From: Arthrobacter globiformis
Lineage (GTDB): Bacteria; Actinomycetota; Actinomycetes; Actinomycetales; Micrococcaceae
Assembly: GCF_030818015.1 (NCBI RefSeq)
Contig: NZ_JAUSZX010000001.1
Coordinates: 1,488,001-1,552,000, forward strand
DNA: 64,000 nucleotides
Reading direction: 5' to 3'
This document shows, piece by piece, positions 57,769 to 64,000 of this stretch. The notes below the pieces were generated by a model. The model worked only from the letters and a program-made list of their open reading frames with translations. It made no database searches and was not told the DNA's origin. The number at the start of each line of letters is the position of its first letter. Within the stretch, counting starts at the first letter, position 1. Position numbers and translations under genes: made by a program.

Positions 57769-58467
57769 GTGGAGTTTATTAATGAGGCCGTGCTCCATGC
57801 AGCGGGTCAGTGGTGGATTTATCCCGTGTTGCTCATGTTTTTCTTTGTTGACGGGTTCGCGATGGTGGTCCCCAGCGAGACGCTCATCGTGGCGCTGGCG
57901 GCCTTCTCCCGGCACAGCGGCGAACCCAATCTCTGGATCCTTGGCCTGACTGCCCTGACCGGCGCCATGGCCGGTGACAACATGGCCTACATGCTGGGCC
58001 GGAAGATCGGCCTGGAGCGCTGGAAATGGATGCGCCGGGCCAGGGTGCAGAAGGTGTTCGGCTGGGCGCGGTACGAACTTGAGAAGCGCGGCGCCGTGCT
58101 GATCTTCACGGCGCGCTACATCCCGTGGGGGCGCGTGGCGGTGAACTACGTCGCCGGCACCACCGGATACCCGCACCGCAGGTTCTTCCTGCTGGATGCC
58201 TTCGCCTGCTTCACCTGGGTGGGCTATTCGATAGGCATAGGCCTCGTCGCCAGCTCCTTCCCGTGGCTGCACCACAACCCGCTGCTGGGCGCCGGGATCG
58301 CCGTCGTGTTCGCCATCCTGCTGGGCATCGTCATTGACCACGCCCTGCGCTGGTGGCACAAGCGGCTCGGCCGCAACGATGCCGCCGCGGCGCCGGGAGG
58401 GAGCCCCGCGCCGGAAGAGGGCAGCGTCCCGGAAGGCGGCCGGGAGCAGACCAGCCGCGTGGCTTAG
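57769..58467 (+). CDS. DedA-family membrane protein 2
   Basis: A 232-residue paralogue of the preceding protein with the same layout: VVPSETLIVALAAF, GDNMAYMLGRKIG, YIPWGRVAVNYVAGTTGYPHR, four to five membrane helices, and a longer basic/Pro-rich C-terminal tail. It lies 102 bases after DedA 1. The tandem pair probably arose by duplication and has diverged considerably. Confidence 0.92.
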   Translation: MEFINEAVLHAAGQWWIYPVLLMFFFVDGFAMVVPSETLIVALAAFSRHSGEPNLWILGLTALTGAMAGDNMAYMLGRKIGLERWKWMRRARVQKVFGWARYELEKRGAVLIFTARYIPWGRVAVNYVAGTTGYPHRRFFLLDAFACFTWVGYSIGIGLVASSFPWLHHNPLLGAGIAVVFAILLGIVIDHALRWWHKRLGRNDAAAAPGGSPAPEEGSVPEGGREQTSRVA

Positions 58468-58542
58468 CAGCGCGGCTGAGCGGCTTTTCGGGCCGCCCGT
58501 CACCGTGCAGCGGGCGCGTTGGCAATGCCGCCGGTCCAACCC

Positions 58543-58548
58543 TAGAGT
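58543..58548 (+). promoter_or_regulatory. -10 element of add
   Basis: TAGAGT, six bases before the GTG at 58555; leaderless transcript likely. Confidence 0.5.
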
Positions 58549-58554
58549 TGGTAC

Positions 58555-59700
58555 GTGACTGAGCCAATCGTTGACGCCGCCCCTGCCCTTGACTTCGACC
58601 TGAAGAGCCTGCCCAAGGTATCCCTTCACGACCACCTCGACGGCGGCCTGCGCCCCGCCACCATCATCGAGCTGGCGGACGCGGTGGGGCACACCCTCCC
58701 GTCCACCGACCCGACCGCGCTGGGCGAATGGTTCCGCGAATCCGCCGACTCCGGCTCGCTGGTCCGCTACCTGGAAACGTTCGACCACACGGTGGCCGTC
58801 ATGCAGACCAAGGAAGGCCTGTTCCGCGTCGCCAAGGAGTTCGTGGAGGATTTGGCGGACGACGGCGTGGTGTACGGCGAAGTGCGCTGGGCACCAGAGC
58901 AGCACCTCCAGAAGGGGCTGACGCTCGACGAGGTTGTCGAGGCAGTCCAGGAGGGCCTCGAAGCCGGCGTGGACGCCGTGGCCGAGACCGGCCGCGAGAT
59001 TCAGGTGGGCCAGCTGATCACGGCCATGCGCCACGCTGACCGCGGCCAGGAAATTGCCGAACTCGCCGTTCGGCACCGCGACAAGGGCGCCGTGGGGTTC
59101 GACATTGCCGGCGCCGAAGACGGCTTCCTGCCCTCGCGCTTCCGGGACGCCTTCACCTACCTGGCCGAGAACAACTTCCCCGCCACCGTGCACGCCGGTG
59201 AAGCCGCCGGACTGGACAGCATCCAGTCCGCGCTGGTTGACGGCCGGGCCCTGCGCCTGGGCCACGGTGTCCGCATCGCCGAGGACATCATGGTGGAGTT
59301 CGACGAGGACGACGCCGACGACGAGGATAGCGACAACATCGGCCTGGTCACCCTGGGCAACCTGTCCAGCTGGATCCGTGACCGCGGCATCGCCCTGGAA
59401 ATCTGCCCGTCCTCGAACCTGCAGACCGGCGCCATTGCCGGTTTCGGTGAGGGCATCGAAAGCCACCCGCTGGACATGCTGTACCAGCTGGGCTTCAACG
59501 TGACAATCAACACCGACAACCGGCTCATGAGCCGCGTGACGCTCACCGACGAGTTCGAGCTGCTGGTGGAAACCTTCGACTACGACCTCGACGACCTGCT
59601 GGAGCTCACGCTCAACGCCGCCGAGGCGTCCTTCCTGCCCCTGGAGGAAAAGGAAGCCCTCGTGGAGTACATCAACGATGCCTACGGCGACCTTGGCTGA
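58555..59700 (+). CDS. add: Adenosine deaminase
   Basis: A zinc enzyme converting adenosine to inosine in purine salvage (381 residues). Zinc ligands and substrate motifs are VSLHDHLDGGLRP, the catalytic Glu in TVHAGEAAGL, LGHGVRIAED, and the C-terminal TINTDNRLMS, where an Asn follows the zinc Asp in place of the common Asp-Pro. An acidic insertion (EFDEDDADDEDSD) lies at about residue 245-258. mazG starts within its last codons. Confidence 0.94.
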   Translation: MTEPIVDAAPALDFDLKSLPKVSLHDHLDGGLRPATIIELADAVGHTLPSTDPTALGEWFRESADSGSLVRYLETFDHTVAVMQTKEGLFRVAKEFVEDLADDGVVYGEVRWAPEQHLQKGLTLDEVVEAVQEGLEAGVDAVAETGREIQVGQLITAMRHADRGQEIAELAVRHRDKGAVGFDIAGAEDGFLPSRFRDAFTYLAENNFPATVHAGEAAGLDSIQSALVDGRALRLGHGVRIAEDIMVEFDEDDADDEDSDNIGLVTLGNLSSWIRDRGIALEICPSSNLQTGAIAGFGEGIESHPLDMLYQLGFNVTINTDNRLMSRVTLTDEFELLVETFDYDLDDLLELTLNAAEASFLPLEEKEALVEYINDAYGDLG

Positions 59701-60394
59701 TACCGTCCAGCCTGCTGAACCCGCTCCTGAAATGGGGGAGTTGCTGAGGGTGATTGCCGCCCTCCGCGAGCACTGCCCCTGGATGGGCGCCCTCACCCAC
59801 GAGTCGCTCGTGGAGTACCTGCTGGAGGAGGCCTATGAAGTGGCCGAGACCATCGAGACCGGTGCGGACGAGGCTGAACTGAAGGGCGAGCTGGGCGACG
59901 TGCTGCTCCAGGTGGTGCTGCACGCCCGGCTCGCCGAGGAACGAGGCGTGTTCGGCTTCGGCGACGTCGCGCGCGGCCTCACCGGGAAGATGATCCGCCG
60001 CAACCCTCACGTGTTCCGTCCGGACGGATCCCTCCAGGACTCCTTTCCTGCCACGGTGGAGGAGATCGTGCTCAAGTGGGATGCCGTGAAAAAGGCCGAA
60101 AGCCCGCAGCGCAGCACGCCCTTCGAGGGCATTCCGGTGGCTCTGCCCGCACTGGCGCAGGCGCAGAAAACCCTGGACCGGGCCGAGCGGGCCGGGCTGC
60201 AAGCCCCGGTAGCTGAACGAACCCCGTTGGTTGAGCTCGCCGAAACAATAGAAACCGAAGCCGAACTCGGCGAGCTGCTGCTCGCCGTCGTCCGTTCAGC
60301 CCGGAGCAGGGGGTTCGACGCCGAACGCGCCCTCCGCGGGGCCGTCCGGCAATACCAGAACCGCCACCCGGAAACATCCGCGCCCGGATCATGA
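59678..60394 (+). CDS. mazG: MazG-family nucleoside triphosphate pyrophosphohydrolase
   Basis: A 238-residue all-helical NTP pyrophosphohydrolase that clears aberrant or excess nucleotides and affects ppGpp metabolism in some bacteria. The MazG metal motif EEAYEVAETIE...ELGDVLLQVV is present once in full; the second, C-terminal half is degenerate. HCPWMGALTHESL marks the domain start. The ATG overlaps add by 23 bases, so the two are coupled in a nucleotide-salvage context. Confidence 0.93.
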   Translation: MPTATLADTVQPAEPAPEMGELLRVIAALREHCPWMGALTHESLVEYLLEEAYEVAETIETGADEAELKGELGDVLLQVVLHARLAEERGVFGFGDVARGLTGKMIRRNPHVFRPDGSLQDSFPATVEEIVLKWDAVKKAESPQRSTPFEGIPVALPALAQAQKTLDRAERAGLQAPVAERTPLVELAETIETEAELGELLLAVVRSARSRGFDAERALRGAVRQYQNRHPETSAPGS

Positions 60395-60454
60395 CGTCCG
60401 GGTTCTGGATAGGTTTCCGTAACGTGCACCACTCTCGACTACGCTAGTCCCTGA

Positions 60455-61795
<1,341 letters not shown>

Positions 61796-61813
61796 TAGCC
61801 AAAGAAACAGCTG

Positions 61814-61857
61814 ACCGGTGGCTATGGTGGAAAGACCATAGCCACCGGTTTTGTTTT
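61814..61857 (+). terminator. Intrinsic terminator of eno
   Basis: A perfect 14-bp stem (61814-61827 with 61836-61849), eight-base loop and TTTTGTTTT tail. The clearest rho-independent terminator in the window. Confidence 0.93.
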
Positions 61858-61883
61858 AGGCGCCCACACGTTACAGGAGTGTC

Positions 61884-62612
61884 ATGGCTACCCGCCGCCC
61901 CAAAGTTCCCAGGGTGACCCCACCAGCCCAGCAGTCCTCCGCCGGCTCGGCCGGGGGAGACGTCATCCAGGCGGACTTCGGCGGCCCGCGTTCGGTCCCG
62001 GCCACCCATGAAGCCGGGACGGGACACGGAGGCACGGGGGCGAAAGCAGCGGGCAGCGCCAACGACGCCGGTACCAAGACTGGCGCCGGCACCAAAGCAG
62101 GCCCGGGCACCAAGGCCGCCGCCGGTGCCAAGGGGGGCACCGGAAAGCCTGGCAGTGCCGGGAACAGCCGCGGGAAGTCCGGGTCATCAGCCGTTGCGGC
62201 CGAGGAAGAGAACCTCGACCCCGTTCCTGCCAAGGCGTTTTCCGGGCGCATGCTGGCGCTGGCCGTGGTGATGGTAGCCATCACCATCATGCTGGCCCCC
62301 ACCGTGAAGATCTTCATCGACAAGCGGGCGGAAATCGCGGCCCTGGAGTCGGACATTGCGGACAGCAAGGCGAACCAGGACAACCTCAAACGGCAGGTCT
62401 CGCGGTGGCAGGATCCCAACTACGTCAAGCAGCAGGCCCGGGACCGCATTAACATGGTTATGCCGGGAGAGACCGGCTACTGGGTGTTCGGCAGCGACCT
62501 GCCGGCCGGCGCATCAGGCAGCCAGCCCAGCGCAGCAGAAACACAAGACCCCGCCGACGTGCCCTGGGTAGATTCCCTCTGGGAGTCCATCAGGCGCTCG
62601 GCAACAGACTAG
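61884..62612 (+). CDS. Septum formation initiator, FtsB/DivIC-like
   Basis: A 242-residue division protein. A long disordered N-terminus (1-115) rich in Gly, Ala, Lys and Thr (GTKTGAGTKAGPGTK) precedes one membrane helix (MLALAVVMVAITIMLAP). Then come a coiled coil (about 143-175) and the extracellular RDRINMVMPGETGYWV motif of DivIC proteins. It bridges FtsL and FtsQ at the septum. Between eno and DUF501 it keeps the standard actinobacterial order. Confidence 0.92.
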   Translation: MATRRPKVPRVTPPAQQSSAGSAGGDVIQADFGGPRSVPATHEAGTGHGGTGAKAAGSANDAGTKTGAGTKAGPGTKAAAGAKGGTGKPGSAGNSRGKSGSSAVAAEEENLDPVPAKAFSGRMLALAVVMVAITIMLAPTVKIFIDKRAEIAALESDIADSKANQDNLKRQVSRWQDPNYVKQQARDRINMVMPGETGYWVFGSDLPAGASGSQPSAAETQDPADVPWVDSLWESIRRSATD

Positions 62613-62687
62613 GAGCGGCGCCCGCCGCGGGACTGTCCACCGGAATTTCGGGGCAGCCAGATCCGGGCAGGAAGGACGGCCACGCCA

Positions 62688-63413
62688 GTGGACGACAACA
62701 CGGCAACCGCCCCCGGTGAATCCAGGCAGCCATCAGCGCAGGATCTCGATGTGCTCAGCCGCCAGCTGGGGAGGCCGGTGCGTGACGTTGTGGAAATCCC
62801 GGCGCGCTGCGTCTGCGGGAACCCGCTCGTGGCGGCAACATCCCCGCGCCTCAGCAACGGAACACCCTTCCCCACCACGTTCTACCTGACCCACCCCGTC
62901 ATCACGTCGGCGGTCTCCCGGCTTGAGGCCGGTGGCCTCATGAACGAAATGAATGACCGGCTTGCCGCCGACGAGTCTCTCGCTGCCTCCTACCGGGCAG
63001 CCCACGAGGCCTATCTGGCTGCCCGCGCCGCCATTGGGGCACGGTCGGGGATCGGCGACGTCCCGGAGATCGACGGCGTCTCCGCCGGCGGCATGCCCAC
63101 CCGCGTCAAGTGCCTGCACGTCCTGGTGGGACACTCGCTGGCCGCCGGGCAGGGCGTGAATCCGCTGGGCGACGAAGCCATCGCGGCCATCAGCGAATGG
63201 TGGACCGCCGACCGCTGCTACTGCCAAGGTGCCTGGGACACGGCCGGCGAAGTGCCGTCCAGGGACCTCAGCCGCCACGGCCCGCAGGGGCTGCCGGACA
63301 TCGTCGGCCGGCCGGCGCCCGTCCGCAAATCCAAGACGGACGCCAGGACCTCGGACGCAGCCACGGCAGATGCAGCCACAACCGACGCAACTACAACGGA
63401 GGCTGGCGCATGA
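62688..63413 (+). CDS. DUF501-family protein
   Basis: A 241-residue protein with the DUF501 core at about 20-180: RCVCGNPLVAATSPRL, PFPTTFYLTHP, KCLHVLVGHSLAAGQG and the Cys/His pairs that suggest metal binding. A C-terminal tail of Ala/Thr/Asp repeats follows. GTG start. It is conserved between DivIC and Ppx in actinobacteria, and its ATGA overlap with ppx implies coupling. Function is unknown. Confidence 0.9.
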   Translation: MDDNTATAPGESRQPSAQDLDVLSRQLGRPVRDVVEIPARCVCGNPLVAATSPRLSNGTPFPTTFYLTHPVITSAVSRLEAGGLMNEMNDRLAADESLAASYRAAHEAYLAARAAIGARSGIGDVPEIDGVSAGGMPTRVKCLHVLVGHSLAAGQGVNPLGDEAIAAISEWWTADRCYCQGAWDTAGEVPSRDLSRHGPQGLPDIVGRPAPVRKSKTDARTSDAATADAATTDATTTEAGA

Positions 63414-64000
63414 CCCGGGTGGCTGCCATTGACTGCGGAACCAACTCCATCCGCCTGCTCATCGCCGACATTGACCGCAGCAACGGGGCCACGAAGCTCA
63501 CCGACGTCGTGCGTGAAATGCGCGTAGTGCGGCTTGGCCAGGGCGTGGACGCCACCGGCGAGCTGGCGCCCGAAGCGCTGGAGCGAACCTTCGCAGCCAC
63601 GGCCGACTACGCGGCGCTCATCCGCGAGTACCAGGCCCAGAAAGTCCGGTTCGTGGCCACCTCGGCCAGCCGGGACGCCCGGAACCGCCAGGTATTCGTC
63701 GACGGCATTCAGAACCTCATTGGCGTGGAGCCTGAAGTGATCACCGGCCACGAGGAAGCCGCGCTTTCCTTCGCCGGTGCCAGCAGCGTGCTGCCCATTT
63801 CGGCAGAGGACAAGGTGCTGGTGGTGGACCTGGGCGGCGGCAGCACCGAGTTCGTGCTCGGTGACGCCAACGGCGTGATCGCAGCGAAGTCCGTGGACAT
63901 CGGCTGCGTCCGGCTGACCGAACGCCACCTCACGTCGGACCCGCCCACAGCGGAGCAGATCGCCGCCGCGGAGGCCGACGTCGACGCCGCCATCGCCGAA
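63410..64000 (+). CDS. ppx: Ppx/GppA phosphatase (exopolyphosphatase), 5' part only
   Basis: Partial: 197 codons are present and the frame runs off the window end. The actin-like ASKHA fold shows RVAAIDCGTNSIRLLIAD (phosphate 1), the TSASRDARNRQVF region and VVDLGGGSTEFVLG (phosphate 2). It hydrolyses polyphosphate and/or pppGpp. The ATG overlaps the DUF501 stop by four bases. Confidence 0.95.
   Translation, partial: MTRVAAIDCGTNSIRLLIADIDRSNGATKLTDVVREMRVVRLGQGVDATGELAPEALERTFAATADYAALIREYQAQKVRFVATSASRDARNRQVFVDGIQNLIGVEPEVITGHEEAALSFAGASSVLPISAEDKVLVVDLGGGSTEFVLGDANGVIAAKSVDIGCVRLTERHLTSDPPTAEQIAAAEADVDAAIAE

Noticed and set aside
57484-59796. 770-codon minus-strand frame over dedA and add
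   Set aside because: Antisense to three well-supported genes; composition is typical of a shadow.

Overview
The window looks like a chromosomal segment of a high-GC actinobacterium of the Micrococcaceae, most likely Arthrobacter or Pseudarthrobacter. The evidence is the GC-rich codon use, frequent GTG starts, many leaderless -10/start-codon arrangements, monomeric NADP-isocitrate dehydrogenase, the sdhCDAB order and the eno / FtsB-DivIC / DUF501 / Ppx neighbourhood. Genus assignment is an inference from protein resemblance; no 16S gene is present. I saw no rRNA, tRNA, CRISPR array, insertion sequence or prophage.

Layout. 1-8.4 kb: the 5' end of a secreted serine protease, icd, an SRPBCC protein, a large catalase (katE), and a Ser/Thr kinase overlapping a lipoprotein gene. 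8.6-11.7 kb: a cell-surface locus with a repeat protein carrying a sortase-like LANTG tail and a Pro/Val-rich exported protein. 11.8-15.2 kb: a Gfo/Idh/MocA oxidoreductase and a MacB-type ABC pair. 15.4-20.8 kb: a ROK repressor and a GguA-GguB-ChvE-type sugar importer. 21-28 kb: a likely amino-acid catabolic cluster (DavA-like amidase, PucR regulator, alanine-racemase-family enzyme, APC permease and an amino-acid 2-monooxygenase-like flavoenzyme broken by a one-base frameshift). 28-32.7 kb: gamma carbonic anhydrase, HAD hydrolase, SMR pump, a MocR regulator divergent from an EamA transporter, and a small methyltransferase. 32.8-36.2 kb: one-carbon metabolism, with purU divergent from a ZTP (pfl) riboswitch controlling glyA-folD. 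36.4-41.6 kb: a two-component system, a SHOCT protein and an ABC-2 exporter. 41.7-46.6 kb: membrane protein, exonuclease III, trpS, 2'-5' RNA ligase-like protein, YihY and a hydrolase. 46.7-50.3 kb: sdhCDAB. 50.6-55.2 kb: manC, an M20 amidohydrolase, and an ohrR-ohr-oxidoreductase cassette bracketed by two near-identical palindromic repeats. 55.2-60.4 kb: nucleoside salvage (cdd, deoA, add) with two DedA genes inside, then mazG. 60.5-64 kb: eno, a FtsB/DivIC-like protein, DUF501 and the start of ppx.

Most of the window is core metabolism. The parts that repay attention are the amino-acid monooxygenase cluster and its frameshift, the matched ROK operator/promoters, the riboswitch, an intrinsic-terminator-like hairpin inside the sdh operon, the 147-bp repeats of the surface protein, the repeat-bracketed ohr cassette and a leaderless 19-codon leader ORF before cdd. 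No clearly new defence or mobile system was found.
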